Shown here: positions 1 through 8,435 of the stretch, piece by piece
How the letters are laid out: the number at the start of each line of letters is the position of its first letter
Numbering within the stretch: the stretch's first letter is position 1
NCBI GenBank assembly: GCA_965221835.1
Contig: OZ244916.1
Coordinates: 1,240,001-1,304,000 of the forward strand
Length of the DNA stretch: 64,000 bases
Direction: 5' to 3'
Origin: Persebacter sp965221835
Lineage (GTDB): Bacteria > Pseudomonadota > Gammaproteobacteria > Tethybacterales > Persebacteraceae
Translations under genes and position numbers: made by a program
Notes under the pieces: model-generated
Database searches by the model: none
The model's input: the letters and a program-made list of their open reading frames with translations, nothing else
Told to the model about the DNA's origin: nothing

Positions 1-1
1 T

Positions 2-895
2 TTTTATACCGCACCGACCGCCATTCGTTCGCTGATGAAAGCGGGCGGCGAGTTGCCAAAAAAATACGATTTAACTTCGCTGCGAATTCTCGGCACCGTC
101 GGCGAACCGATTAATCCGGAAGCGTGGATGTGGTATCGCGAAACGGTCGGCGGCGGGCGTTGTCCGATTGTCGACACTTGGTGGCAGACCGAAACCGGCG
201 GGCACATGTTGGCACCGTTGCCGGGGGCGATTGCGACAAAACCCGGCTCCTGCACTCTGCCGTTGCCCGGCGTTTTTGCCGCCATTATTGACGAATCGGG
301 CGCGGAAATGCCCGCCGGAAAAGGCGGCATTCTTGTCGTCAAAAAACCGTGGCCATCGCAAATGCGCACGATTTGGGGCGATCACGACCGCTATCTTCGC
401 ACCTATTATCCGCCGGAAGTTGCGGGCGGAAAATATTATGTCGCCGGCGACACTGCATATCGCGATGCGGATGGTTATTTTTGGATTATGGGGCGGCTGG
501 ACGATGTGCTGAATGTTTCCGGTCATCGTCTCGGCACGATGGAAATTGAATCGGCGTTGGTTGCACATCCGAAAGTTACCGAAGCGGCGATTGTCGGGCG
601 TCCGGATGATCTCACCGGCGAGGCGGTCGTCGCCTTTGTCGTGCCGAAAGATGCCCGTCCGACCGGCGAGGCGGCGGCAGAATTGGCGAAAGAGTTGCGT
701 GACTGGACCGGCAAGGAAATCGGTGCGATTGCAAAACCGAAAGAGATTCGTTTCGGCGACAATCTGCCGAAAACACGCAGCGGAAAAATCATGCGGCGTC
801 TTTTGCGTGCCATCGCCAAAGGCGAAGAAATCACGCAAGACACTTCAACTCTGGAAAACCCGGCAATTTTGGAACAGTTGCAGGAAAAAATTTAA
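2..895 (+). CDS. acsA: acetyl-CoA synthetase, C-terminal part (5' end outside window)
   Basis: This reading frame is open from base 2, so the gene begins upstream; 297 residues are visible. It activates acetate with ATP and CoA to acetyl-CoA in the cytoplasm. Seen: FYTAPTAIRSLMK at the left edge, the adenylate-forming signature DTWWQTETGG near visible residue 57, the hinge region GRLDDVLNVSGHR, and PKTRSGKIMRR near the C-terminus, whose lysine is the known acetylation-regulated residue of this family. The C-terminal lid domain is intact and ends normally. It is followed by hairpins and a terminator, so transcription likely ends here. Identification is very secure. Confidence 0.96.
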   Translation, partial: FYTAPTAIRSLMKAGGELPKKYDLTSLRILGTVGEPINPEAWMWYRETVGGGRCPIVDTWWQTETGGHMLAPLPGAIATKPGSCTLPLPGVFAAIIDESGAEMPAGKGGILVVKKPWPSQMRTIWGDHDRYLRTYYPPEVAGGKYYVAGDTAYRDADGYFWIMGRLDDVLNVSGHRLGTMEIESALVAHPKVTEAAIVGRPDDLTGEAVVAFVVPKDARPTGEAAAELAKELRDWTGKEIGAIAKPKEIRFGDNLPKTRSGKIMRRLLRAIAKGEEITQDTSTLENPAILEQLQEKI

Positions 896-910
896 ATCCC
901 GCCTTTCCGA

Positions 911-1074
911 CTCGCCCCCGACATTTGTCGGGGGCGAAACGAGTTCGGCGGAGTTTACTCCGCCCTCGCAATTTCCGCTTTTCCGCCGCTGTCTATCGTT
1001 TGCGGAAAATGCCGGGATTTTGCAGCAGTAAACTGCTGCGGCTTGTTTCGCCCCCGACAAATGTCGGGGGCGAG
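911..1074. mobile_element. 164-bp MITE-like element with 30-bp terminal inverted repeats
   Basis: Bases 911-940 are the exact reverse complement of 1045-1074 (30 of 30). Each end is itself nearly palindromic around GACATTTGTC. Inside are two more perfect hairpins, 947-964 (GGCGGAGT/ACTCCGCC) and 1022-1039 (GCAGCAGT/ACTGCTGC). There is no open reading frame of note. I see no clear target-site duplication. It could be a miniature transposable element or a paired REP (BIME) unit. Confidence 0.65.
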
Positions 1075-1080
1075 TAAACC

Positions 1081-1120
1081 AAAAAAAGCGGCGAGTTTCC
1101 CCGCCGCCTTTTCTTTTTTT
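1081..1120. terminator. bidirectional rho-independent terminator
   Basis: GCGGCG (1088-1093) pairs with CGCCGC (1102-1107) around an 8-base loop. On the + strand a T-rich tract follows (1109-1120), serving the acetyl-CoA synthetase side. On the - strand the complement of the seven A at 1081-1087 gives a T run, serving the convergent gene at 1130-3070. Confidence 0.7.
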
Positions 1121-1129
1121 CTCCCGAAA

Positions 1130-3070
1130 TTAAAAACGATAAACCGCGTTCATTTGGAGTTTGCCGTTTTCGGTGAAATTCCCGAAATTTTCCCATTTGA
1201 AACCGGCAGACGGGCGAATCGTCCAGCGGTTATAACGCAAAACGCTTTCCAGATTTAGTTCGTTTTGCGTTTCGGTTTCTATTCCGGAATCGGATTCTTT
1301 CCATTCGGATTGCATTCGGTAAACGGGGGAGATTTTCCAGATTCCGTTTTGCAAATCCGCCGACAGCGAAAAATCATAATCGGCGGTTTTGCCCGAAACC
1401 GATTCGGAAAATTCCGCCGCAAATAAATCGGTTTTATATTCCGCTTTTGACAAATAGCGGAAATCGCCGAAATCGCCGCCGCTATTCGTTTGTCCCGCCG
1501 ACCATTGCATCCGCAAGTTTTCGTTAACGGCGTATTCTATTTTGCCGCCTGCCTGCACGAAATAATCGTTTTCGCTGATGCGGTAGCCGAATTCGGGTGA
1601 AAATGCGAAAGCATCGGCGGGGCGACCGTTGTGAAAGAAATCAACAATCGCAAATGCCGCCATTGCAATTCCGACTGCACCGAAAATCGCAACTTCGGTT
1701 TCGTTATTTTGCGGCGAGGTGATAGTCCGAATTTCATTTCCGTTAAAGAAAACCCGATTTCTGCCATCCGCAACAACCGCAACTATTAACCGGTCATTTG
1801 CGATATTAAAATTTTCGGGCATTTGCGGAAATCTGCCGTCTCTGCCGAAAAGTTCCGGGTCATCGCAATTCGGCATATTTTCGGCGACAAAATCGGGCGA
1901 CATTCTAATAATGCATCCGTTTGCATTTACATTTTCCGGAAATTGCAACGGAACAGATTCCGCCGACGATGCAATCGCCGCCGTTGCCGAATCGTTCCGC
2001 ACAACAGGAATTCCGCAAACTTCGGCAACTTCTTGTTTGTCGTTGCTGAATACAAATTCCGTTTGCCATTGTGCGTTTTCGCACGATTCGGTAGTATATG
2101 CCGGCGAATCAAAAGCGACGGTTGCCAAAACTTCGGTGGCGGAAATGCAAACGCCGCCGCCGCCTTCGCTTGCCGGTTCAAAAACTTCGTTGTTTCCGCA
2201 ATCGGCGAAAGTGCGGGGTTTGCAAGTTTTTTCGGTGTCGTCAAACGTTTGCGTTCCATCGCAATCCGTGCGGGCTGTCGGTCGGCAGTTATCCGTTTCC
2301 GATTCGTCAAAAACCGGTTGCGCATTGCCGTATAAACTCGCACATTCCGCATCGCCGTTGCCGCTGTCGTTGGTCGGCAGGCGGCAAGAATTTCCGGTAT
2401 CAATTTCGTCCGCCGGACATGCGCAACTTATCATATCGGGTTGCCTGTCGTAAGTCGGGAGGCAGACGACGGCTTCAAATCCGAATGCGGACGGCGAAAA
2501 GGCGGCTGTCATCCAAGTTGTTGCGTCCAGAAAAAACTCGCCTGTTTGCAAATCGGCGGCAAGCGTATAAGATTCGCCCGCCGAAACTTCGCCCGTCGCC
2601 ATAAAATAATCCGTGCCGTCTGTGTAGACGCGCACGGTCATTTCATAAGTACTATCATAGTTGGGAGTAGTACTATAAAACCCGTTGTTGAATACAAGTC
2701 GTTGTCCTCCGGCGATAACCGCATCGCCAAACACCGGATAGTTGTTGGTATCTTGGTCACCGCCGGTTGCCCGTGTTTCTCCGTCCGAATCGTCCAAAAG
2801 ATACCAAAAAATATAAGAGACATTGCCGAGTTGAGTTCCGACATCAAACAAAATAGTATTAATCGCTAATCCGTCTAAAGGAAAATTTACCTGTTGGGTA
2901 TTACCGGGGGAGGCTAATGCGGGAATAGGAAAAGTGCCGGTCAAAGGCGAAAAAACCGCCGCCTGTGCTTCGGTCATAACGCCCGTTTGTTGTGCATTTG
3001 CGGAAATGTTAAACAATCCCGCCGCAAAAACGGCGGCGAAAAAGATGATTTTATTGATGGTGTTTTTCAT
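1130..3070 (-). CDS. secreted/outer-membrane protein with Cys-rich middle and beta-rich C-terminal domain (family member A)
   Basis: Unrecognised 646-residue protein. Seen: Sec signal peptide (residues 1-26, ending SANA-Q); an N-terminal domain ending in a GEFFLD motif near residue 180; a Cys-rich stretch (about 205-310) with spaced pairs reminiscent of EGF-like repeats; a hydrophobic segment about 460-480; and an aromatic, strand-rich C-terminal domain ending in VYRF, as outer-membrane beta-barrels do. The C-terminal domain (FGDFRY, AEFSES, DFSLSADLQNGIWKISP) and the N-terminal VRVY...GEFFLD region both match the protein at 19798-21618, so the two are paralogues with different middles. Start is supported by GAGGAGT nine bases upstream. 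Likely surface-exposed; function unknown. Confidence 0.8.
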   Translation of the reverse strand: MKNTINKIIFFAAVFAAGLFNISANAQQTGVMTEAQAAVFSPLTGTFPIPALASPGNTQQVNFPLDGLAINTILFDVGTQLGNVSYIFWYLLDDSDGETRATGGDQDTNNYPVFGDAVIAGGQRLVFNNGFYSTTPNYDSTYEMTVRVYTDGTDYFMATGEVSAGESYTLAADLQTGEFFLDATTWMTAAFSPSAFGFEAVVCLPTYDRQPDMISCACPADEIDTGNSCRLPTNDSGNGDAECASLYGNAQPVFDESETDNCRPTARTDCDGTQTFDDTEKTCKPRTFADCGNNEVFEPASEGGGGVCISATEVLATVAFDSPAYTTESCENAQWQTEFVFSNDKQEVAEVCGIPVVRNDSATAAIASSAESVPLQFPENVNANGCIIRMSPDFVAENMPNCDDPELFGRDGRFPQMPENFNIANDRLIVAVVADGRNRVFFNGNEIRTITSPQNNETEVAIFGAVGIAMAAFAIVDFFHNGRPADAFAFSPEFGYRISENDYFVQAGGKIEYAVNENLRMQWSAGQTNSGGDFGDFRYLSKAEYKTDLFAAEFSESVSGKTADYDFSLSADLQNGIWKISPVYRMQSEWKESDSGIETETQNELNLESVLRYNRWTIRPSAGFKWENFGNFTENGKLQMNAVYRF

Positions 3071-3110
3071 TTATTGACTCCTCTTTTGTATTTGCGAAAG
3101 TATAGCATAA
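3071..3110 (-). promoter_or_regulatory. promoter and ribosome-binding site of the 1130-3070 gene
   Basis: Reading on the - strand, TATACT (3104-3099) lies about 28 bases before the ATG and GAGGAGT sits in front of the start. This is a normal leadered start, in contrast to the many leaderless-looking starts elsewhere in the window. Confidence 0.5.
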
Positions 3111-3244
3111 TCCCGCCCGAATTCGCAAAAAAACGGGCGGGAATGGAATCGGGCGGCGGCGGAATTCCGCGAAAAAACGGCGGAATTCGGAAAAAAACGG
3201 CGGAATTCGCCGCAAAAAATCCCCCGCAATTCCCCCCGAAAACA

Positions 3245-3700
3245 AGAAAAAACCCCCGTCATTCCCGCGAAAGCGGGAATCCATTTTGAGGAACAAAACT
3301 GCGAATTCACCTCGTTTTTCCACAAAAAAACAGCGTGAACGCGGGAATTTGTCGGTGAAAATGGATTCCCGCTTTCGCGGGAATGACGGCGGGGAGGCGG
3401 GAATTCGGCGGCGAGAATCGGACAGCGGCGGCGGGCGAAATTCCGAAAAAAACGGCGTGAACGCGGGGATTTGTCGGTAAAAATGGATTCCCGCTTTCGC
3501 GGGAATGACAGCGGGGAGGCGGGAATTTGTCGGCAAGAATCGAACAGCGGCGGGCGGCGAAAATCGGACGGCGGCGGGGGAGATTCCGATTTACATCGGA
3601 ATGGTAAAAATTGAAAATTAGGAAAAAAGAATTTTCCATTCCGGCGAACGCCGGAATCTCTGCGGGAGATTCCGATTTACATCGGAATGGTAAAAAAATG
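3245..3700. repeat. REP-like palindromes in tandem blocks within a 700-bp gene-free region
   Basis: The stretch 3071-3776 has no convincing gene. The palindrome ATTCCCGCTTTCGCGGGAAT occurs at about 3261-3280 (opposite orientation), 3365-3384 and 3487-3506. The latter two lie in a roughly 120-bp unit repeated in tandem (about 3336-3456 and 3457-3575). A second palindrome, GATTCCGATTTACATCGGAA, appears at about 3581 and 3669, with CCATTCCGGCGAACGCCGGAAT between. Open frames across this region are products of the repeats. Confidence 0.8.
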
Positions 3701-3776
3701 TCAGGGGCGAGTCGGGGAGGCGGGAATAAATCGGGGGATTTTTAATCTTATAAAATCGCCAAATCGGGCGGCGGCG

Positions 3777-4667
3777 TTATGTTTTGTCCGTCCAGAAATG
3801 GGTTTGCGGGGGGATTGATTTTCCCTGTTGTGCGCGTTCGGGGGGCGGTAAAACATCGTCGCTTGGCCAGATTCCGCTTTGCAGGGCGGTGCGATAGGCG
3901 GCGGATAATCCGGCAGCACGCATCGCAGATTGTGCGGTGCGAAAATCGTATTTGAGTGCGCGATGCGAAATGCGAATTCCGCCCGATTCGCGATTCCATT
4001 CGGCATACCAAACACGCGGAGTGCCGTCATTTGCGGGCATTCCGAGTGCACCGCTGTTGTGCCAGATTTTGCCGCCGATATTTTGCGTAAATGGAATGCC
4101 GCTGTGTCCGGCGATAACCGCATCCGCCCCCAGCGAATCTATTATCGCCCGTTTGTCGTCTGCCGAATCGGAGGCGAAAATAAAACGATTGTCCGAGTCG
4201 GCGGCGGCGTGAATGACGGCGATTTTGCGCCCGCCGAATTGCAACAAAACGCGCGACGGCAACGCGCCCATCCATTTTTTGTCGGCGGGCGAAATGCTTT
4301 TTTTGGCATGCGGATACCATTGTGCCGAAAGTCGGTCGCATGCCGAACCGGGCGCAAAACCGCAACCGCATTCGCCATCATCTGCGGCAATAGCGCGTTC
4401 GCAGTTGCCGCGTACAATAATCGCATTTGCAAACTGCGTTCGCATTTTTGCGCAAACCGCCGCACCGTCCGCACAATATGCCGCCAAATCGCCGGTGCAA
4501 ATTGTCGCACGGGCGGGCGGCGAATCGGAAGAATCGGGCGAATCGGGCGAATCGGGCGAATCGGGCGAATCGGGCGAAAAAGCGGCGACATTTGCCAACG
4601 CGTTTAATGCTTGCAGATTGCCATAGACGCCGCCGAACGACAGCAGCGAATCGGCGTGAATCAGCAT
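3777..4667 (-). CDS. metallophosphoesterase family protein
   Basis: A calcineurin-like phosphoesterase of 296 residues, probably cytoplasmic. Seen: LLSFGGVYGNLQAL where the family usually has a D-x-H-GN motif, then CTGDLAAYCAD, VRGNCERAIA, the subfamily string GECGCGF, a late histidine in VIHAA, and AGHSGIPF followed by HNSGALGMP. The first metal motif and the GNHD/E histidine are therefore altered, as in a known degenerate subfamily, so catalysis is uncertain. Residues about 31-49 are a PDS repeat insert between strand one and the second motif. The start abuts the stop of the upstream PPIase gene (TAAATG), so it is the last gene of the msrB operon. Confidence 0.8.
   Translation of the reverse strand: MLIHADSLLSFGGVYGNLQALNALANVAAFSPDSPDSPDSPDSPDSSDSPPARATICTGDLAAYCADGAAVCAKMRTQFANAIIVRGNCERAIAADDGECGCGFAPGSACDRLSAQWYPHAKKSISPADKKWMGALPSRVLLQFGGRKIAVIHAAADSDNRFIFASDSADDKRAIIDSLGADAVIAGHSGIPFTQNIGGKIWHNSGALGMPANDGTPRVWYAEWNRESGGIRISHRALKYDFRTAQSAMRAAGLSAAYRTALQSGIWPSDDVLPPPERAQQGKSIPPQTHFWTDKT
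4522..4575. repeat. in-frame 9-bp tandem repeat inside the phosphoesterase gene
   Basis: Five exact copies of GAATCGGGC plus one degenerate copy. On the coding (-) strand it encodes Pro-Asp-Ser repeats. Because the unit is a multiple of three, changes in copy number would lengthen or shorten the protein without a frameshift. Confidence 0.9.
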
Positions 4668-5477
4668 TTATTTGATGACAATATCGGCGTTGTCGCGCAA
4701 CGTTTTTAGATGTACCGAAAACATTTCGGCGCGTATGGATTGTTCCAAATTGTGCCGCAACTCGTCATTTAATGTCGGCGGAGTTATCGGGCGTTTTTCG
4801 TCGACGCGGATGATGTGCCAGCCGAATTGTGTGCGCACCGGTGCGGCGGCGAGTTCGCCGGGGGCGGTGTTTTGCATTGCTTCGGAATATTCCGGCACCA
4901 ATGCGCGCGGGTCGGTCCAGCCGAGTTCGCCGCCGTTCGCGGCGGAACCGGTATCCAGCGAATGCTGTTTCGCCAATTCGGCGAATTGCGCGCCGTCTTC
5001 GGCGACTTGCGCGTACAAATCTTTCGCCAGCGATTCGTCTTCTACCAAAATATGCGCGGTGCGATATTCGTTCGTGTCGGCGATTTCCGATTTCATTTCT
5101 TCGTATCGTTGCGCTACATCGTCTTCGGAGACGGGATTGTTTTCAATAAAATCCAGCGTGTAGGCGCGTCCGAGTACGGTTTGTTCGGCGATTTGGAGTT
5201 GTTCGGCGATTTCGGGGCGGCTATCCATTCCGGCTTTGCGCGCCGCCTGTGCGATGAGTTCGCTGGAAATGATGTTGTCCAAAATCGTTTGCCGGTCTGC
5301 GCCGGCGGCAGCGGGCGTGTAAATGCTAATTCGCAATTCGGAAACGGGTACGCCGTTGACTTCGGCGACAATTGTCGCACCGGAAACGGTCGCGTTTGTC
5401 TCGCCGGACTCGTCCGGGGAATCGTGAAAGCATCCTGCCGCCATCAGCGACAAGATAATAGTTGCGGTTTTTTTCAT
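4668..5477 (-). CDS. parvulin-type peptidyl-prolyl isomerase, lipoprotein
   Basis: Periplasmic PpiC/PrsA-like foldase of 269 residues. Seen: lipoprotein signal with lipobox LMAAGC (Cys16), a SurA-like N-terminal helical region, and the rotamase core from AHILV (about residue 143) through GGELGWTDP and FGWHIIRV. It likely helps outer-membrane or periplasmic proteins fold. Its ATG overlaps the bolA stop (ATGA), so it is translationally coupled within msrB-yciB-bolA-ppiC. This order, with a parvulin after bolA, is common in beta- and gammaproteobacteria. Confidence 0.92.
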   Translation of the reverse strand: MKKTATIILSLMAAGCFHDSPDESGETNATVSGATIVAEVNGVPVSELRISIYTPAAAGADRQTILDNIISSELIAQAARKAGMDSRPEIAEQLQIAEQTVLGRAYTLDFIENNPVSEDDVAQRYEEMKSEIADTNEYRTAHILVEDESLAKDLYAQVAEDGAQFAELAKQHSLDTGSAANGGELGWTDPRALVPEYSEAMQNTAPGELAAAPVRTQFGWHIIRVDEKRPITPPTLNDELRHNLEQSIRAEMFSVHLKTLRDNADIVIK

Positions 5478-5767
5478 TGCGGTTGCTCCTGTTGTTGTGG
5501 AATAATCTCGTTCGGGGCGAACGCCTTGACGGACAATGCATGTACGCCGGCGGACGCCAAATCTCCGATTGCCGCAAACACCATCCGGTGTCGTGCAATC
5601 GCGGAAATGCCCGTAAATTTTGAGGATACAATTTCAAGACGGAAATGCGCACCGTTTTTCGCTTCGGGATGACCGCGATGCGCGCGGCTTTCGTCCGTAA
5701 TTTTCAGACGCGATGGCGACAAATCGCGCAAACGCGATTCCAGAGTGCGGCGAAGTTCAGCCGTCAT
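5474..5767 (-). CDS. BolA family protein
   Basis: A 97-residue BolA-like protein, a small cytoplasmic partner of monothiol glutaredoxins in iron-sulfur handling. Seen: MTAELRRTLESRL N-terminus, the variable ESRAHRGH segment with the conserved histidine, FRLEIVSSKF and ARHRMVFAAIGDL, all typical of the family. A longer frame extends upstream, but this start is chosen because it gives the standard BolA length. It overlaps the end of yciB by 11 bases and the start of the PPIase gene by 3. Confidence 0.93.
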   Translation of the reverse strand: MTAELRRTLESRLRDLSPSRLKITDESRAHRGHPEAKNGAHFRLEIVSSKFTGISAIARHRMVFAAIGDLASAGVHALSVKAFAPNEIIPQQQEQPQ

Positions 5768-6299
5768 TGCGAATCGCCGCCCGCCGTGCAAGATAAATCG
5801 CCACGCCGATAAGCGCGATAAAATTGATTGCCGGATATACGAAAGTTTTGGTCCACACCCATTCCGCTTCCGACAAATGCCGAATCGCCGCGAGATTGAC
5901 CGCGCCGATAAAAAAGAACATAAATGCGAGTGCGTTGGAGACGAGTCGCCATTGCGCGTTTTGTGCGTCAAACAATTTTCCCAGCAAAGTGCGCGCGATA
6001 TTTTTTTTGAAAATAAAATCGGCAACCGGAAAAGACAGCGCGAAAAGCCAGTTGACGACTGTGGTTTTAATTTGCAAATACACCGTTTCGCGCAACAGCA
6101 ACGAAACGCTGCCGAACACGACAATGAGAACGGCGGCAAGCCATTCGGCGGCGGTCGGCGGAATGCGCATCGCCAAAAGCAACGCGATTTGCAAAATGAC
6201 GGAAAAAATTAGCGCAGCAGTCGCGGCGTAAAAATCTCGCGTGAAAATATAAACGCCGAAAAATGCCGCCGCCGGCGCGAAAGAAATCCAATGCCGCAT
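5757..6299 (-). CDS. yciB: inner-membrane septation protein YciB/IspZ
   Basis: A 180-residue polytopic inner-membrane protein of the YciB family, linked in enterobacteria to cell envelope synthesis and septation. Seen: five or so hydrophobic segments, the family string PTAAEWLAAVLIVVFGS, a KTTVVNWLFALSF stretch and the KNIARTLLG motif. The start (MRHWISFAP) lies four bases after the msrB stop, which fits an operon. The longer upstream frame is rejected because it would run over msrB. Confidence 0.92.
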   Translation of the reverse strand: MRHWISFAPAAAFFGVYIFTRDFYAATAALIFSVILQIALLLAMRIPPTAAEWLAAVLIVVFGSVSLLLRETVYLQIKTTVVNWLFALSFPVADFIFKKNIARTLLGKLFDAQNAQWRLVSNALAFMFFFIGAVNLAAIRHLSEAEWVWTKTFVYPAINFIALIGVAIYLARRAAIRNDG

Positions 6300-6303
6300 G
6301 CCG

Positions 6304-6690
6304 TTATTCGCTTTCGCGCGGACGCAGTTGTAACGCCGCGGAGTTGATGCAATAACGCAATCCGGTCGGTTGCGGACCATCATTAAAAACATGTCCCAAA
6401 TGCGCATCGCATTTTGCGCAAACGACTTCGGTGCGGCGCATAAAAAATGCGCGGTCATCTTTTTCGGCAACGGCGGCGGCGGTTTGCGGTTCGTAAAAAG
6501 ACGGCCATCCGGTGCCGGAATCGTATTTAGCGGCGGAGTCAAACAGCGGCGAATCGCAACAAACGCAGACATATATGCCGGGCGTTTTGCAGTCGTGATA
6601 GTCGCCGGTAAAAGGCGGTTCGGTGCCTTTTTCCCGGGTGACGCGATATTGTAGCGGCGTCAGACGTGCGCGAAGTTCTTTATCATCCAT
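6304..6690 (-). CDS. msrB: peptide-methionine (R)-S-oxide reductase
   Basis: MsrB of 128 residues, reducing R-methionine sulfoxide in oxidised proteins. Seen: the zinc motifs CVCC (about 42-45) and CAKC (about 90-93), the family core SGTGWPSFYEP, the HLGHVFNDGP motif and the catalytic-cysteine region RYCINSAAL. I chose the ATG at 6690 rather than the upstream ATG at 6720 because a TATAAT box lies between them. First gene of the five-gene operon that ends with the phosphoesterase. Confidence 0.95.
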   Translation of the reverse strand: MDDKELRARLTPLQYRVTREKGTEPPFTGDYHDCKTPGIYVCVCCDSPLFDSAAKYDSGTGWPSFYEPQTAAAVAEKDDRAFFMRRTEVVCAKCDAHLGHVFNDGPQPTGLRYCINSAALQLRPRESE

Positions 6691-6712
6691 TTGCGCGGGA
6701 ATTATACCACTT
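6691..6712 (-). promoter_or_regulatory. promoter -10 box of the msrB operon, nearly leaderless
   Basis: TATAAT on the - strand (6706-6701) lies ten bases before the msrB ATG with no ribosome-binding site between. An mRNA starting about seven bases downstream would have a leader of only a few bases. Confidence 0.65.
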
Positions 6713-6753
6713 CGGCGCAACGAATGTTTTGCCGGCGAACGGCGGGCGGCGAT

Positions 6754-7518
6754 TTATGACAATGCGGGCGGATTTTGTCGCAGTTGCGCGGCAATGCGGG
6801 CGGCGGCGGATGCCGCTTCCGGCGGCACAATGCGGACATCGCAAAATCCGGTTTTTGTCGCAGACGCGGCGATATTTGGATGCGAGACAAAAAGCGGCAA
6901 TCGCAACAAACGCGATTTTTGCGCGCCGACCATTGCCGCCATACATCGGGCGGTTTCGCCGCTATATGCCACGGCGGCGCAAATCGTTTCGCCAATTTGC
7001 GCGGCGAGAATGTCGTCAGGCGGTGCGGGAATTCGCCGATAAGCGACGGCGGGAAAAACTTCCGCGCCGCGCCGTTGCAATTCGCGGCACAACTGCGGGG
7101 CGAGAGAACGAATATTGTCGCCGCTGATTCCGCCCGTTATCACGATTTTTTTTTTCGCTAATTGCCGCGCCCGCAAGCGGGGAAGTTGCAGCAGCGAATC
7201 GCCGTCTCTGACATGCGCGTGAATTGCCGCGCAAATCGGCAACGATTCCGCCGCCGCCTGCGCCGCCCGTCCCACCGCCAACGCCGGAATCGGCGATTCC
7301 GTTTCGGTGCAATGGCGACACCGCCGCGCCGATTCTTCGCTGACAAATATTATCAAATCATAAAAATGCGGTTGCGTCAACAAACGATGAAAATTGTCAT
7401 TTGCGGCAGCGGCGAGGCGAATCGCGGGTTTGATAAGCGGCGACAAATTGTGTTTGCGCAATTCGCGCGCCAATGCGATTGCGCGCCGCCGCGGACGACC
7501 AATCCATACCGTGTTCAT
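6754..7518 (-). CDS. hemD: uroporphyrinogen-III synthase
   Basis: HemD-like protein of 254 residues, closing hydroxymethylbilane to uroporphyrinogen III in haem synthesis. The family is poorly conserved. Seen: N-terminal WIGRPRRRA, DLIIFVSEESAR, ALAVGRAAQAAAES, KIVITGGISGDN in the second half and a C-terminal FVSHPNIA segment. Position directly after hemC, with an ATGA overlap, supports the call strongly. Last gene of ubiB-hemC-hemD. Confidence 0.88.
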   Translation of the reverse strand: MNTVWIGRPRRRAIALARELRKHNLSPLIKPAIRLAAAANDNFHRLLTQPHFYDLIIFVSEESARRCRHCTETESPIPALAVGRAAQAAAESLPICAAIHAHVRDGDSLLQLPRLRARQLAKKKIVITGGISGDNIRSLAPQLCRELQRRGAEVFPAVAYRRIPAPPDDILAAQIGETICAAVAYSGETARCMAAMVGAQKSRLLRLPLFVSHPNIAASATKTGFCDVRIVPPEAASAAARIAAQLRQNPPALS

Positions 7519-8435
7519 TTTTGCAGCAAAGTTTCCGCCGCAATAGTTGCCGCCGCATGCGCGCCATTTTCGTTATTTTCGGAAAAAGCGACGACGGTTT
7601 TTCGGAATACGCCGCCGCCCGCATAAAACGCGCGCAATCGCTGACCGCATTCGTCTTTATCGGCAAATGCGCCGAGAGGCGTATGACAATCGCCGCCGAT
7701 GCGGCGGGCGAATTCGGTTTCGGCAACGCGCCGCAACGCCGCCGCCGGATCGCGCAACGCATCGCGCAAACGGCGCATGATTTTTTCGTCCGCCCGCACC
7801 GCCGCACATTCCGCCGCCAACATTCCCTGCCCCGGCGCGGGAATAAAAATATCGGGCGGCAAAAACTCAACATATAAATCGTCCGCCGCACCGCCCGCAT
7901 TTCCGATTAAATTTAACCGGCGCATTCCGGCGGCGGCGAGAATAATTCCATCGCATTCGCCGTTATGCATTTTTTTGAGACGGGTTTGCACATTGCCGCG
8001 CATTTCGGCAACGCGCACAGACGGATAATATTCGCGCAACAACGCGGCACGGCGCGGGCTGCAAGTGCCGATGCATAACGAATTTTCGGTGAGTTTTGTC
8101 GGGCGCGGGGCGACAAAAACATCGCGCGGATCTTCCGCAAATCCGATTGCGATATCCGCGAAATCTTCCGCCTTTTCCGCCGGAATATCTTTTAAGGAAT
8201 GCACCGCAATATCCGCTTCGCCGTCCAAAAGTGCGCGGCGCAAGTTGCCGATAAATAATTCTTTTCCGCCGATGTCGGCGAGCGAACCGGAAATTTCATC
8301 GCCGCGCGCGCGAATCGTTTTCAGCGTGCAGAAAATGCCCGCGCGTTCTTCGGCAATGCGGGCGAAAAATCGCGCTTGCGCCATTGCCAGCGGGCTTTCG
8401 CGGGTTGCAATAACAGCGGACAAATTGCGCGTCAT
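7515..8435 (-). CDS. hemC: porphobilinogen deaminase (hydroxymethylbilane synthase)
   Basis: HemC of 306 residues, which polymerises four porphobilinogens. Seen: ATRESPLAMAQA at the N-terminus, GGKELFIGNL, the HSLKDIPA motif, GTCSPRRAALL and a C-terminal GGDCHTPLGAFA with the cysteine that attaches the dipyrromethane cofactor. The start MTRNLSAVIA is preferred over an upstream ATG at 8519 because of family alignment and because it overlaps the ubiB stop (TAATG). Confidence 0.95.
   Translation of the reverse strand: MTRNLSAVIATRESPLAMAQARFFARIAEERAGIFCTLKTIRARGDEISGSLADIGGKELFIGNLRRALLDGEADIAVHSLKDIPAEKAEDFADIAIGFAEDPRDVFVAPRPTKLTENSLCIGTCSPRRAALLREYYPSVRVAEMRGNVQTRLKKMHNGECDGIILAAAGMRRLNLIGNAGGAADDLYVEFLPPDIFIPAPGQGMLAAECAAVRADEKIMRRLRDALRDPAAALRRVAETEFARRIGGDCHTPLGAFADKDECGQRLRAFYAGGGVFRKTVVAFSENNENGAHAAATIAAETLLQK

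Noticed and set aside
3051..3536. Open frames across the REP region
   Set aside because: They translate the palindromic repeats and have no independent support.
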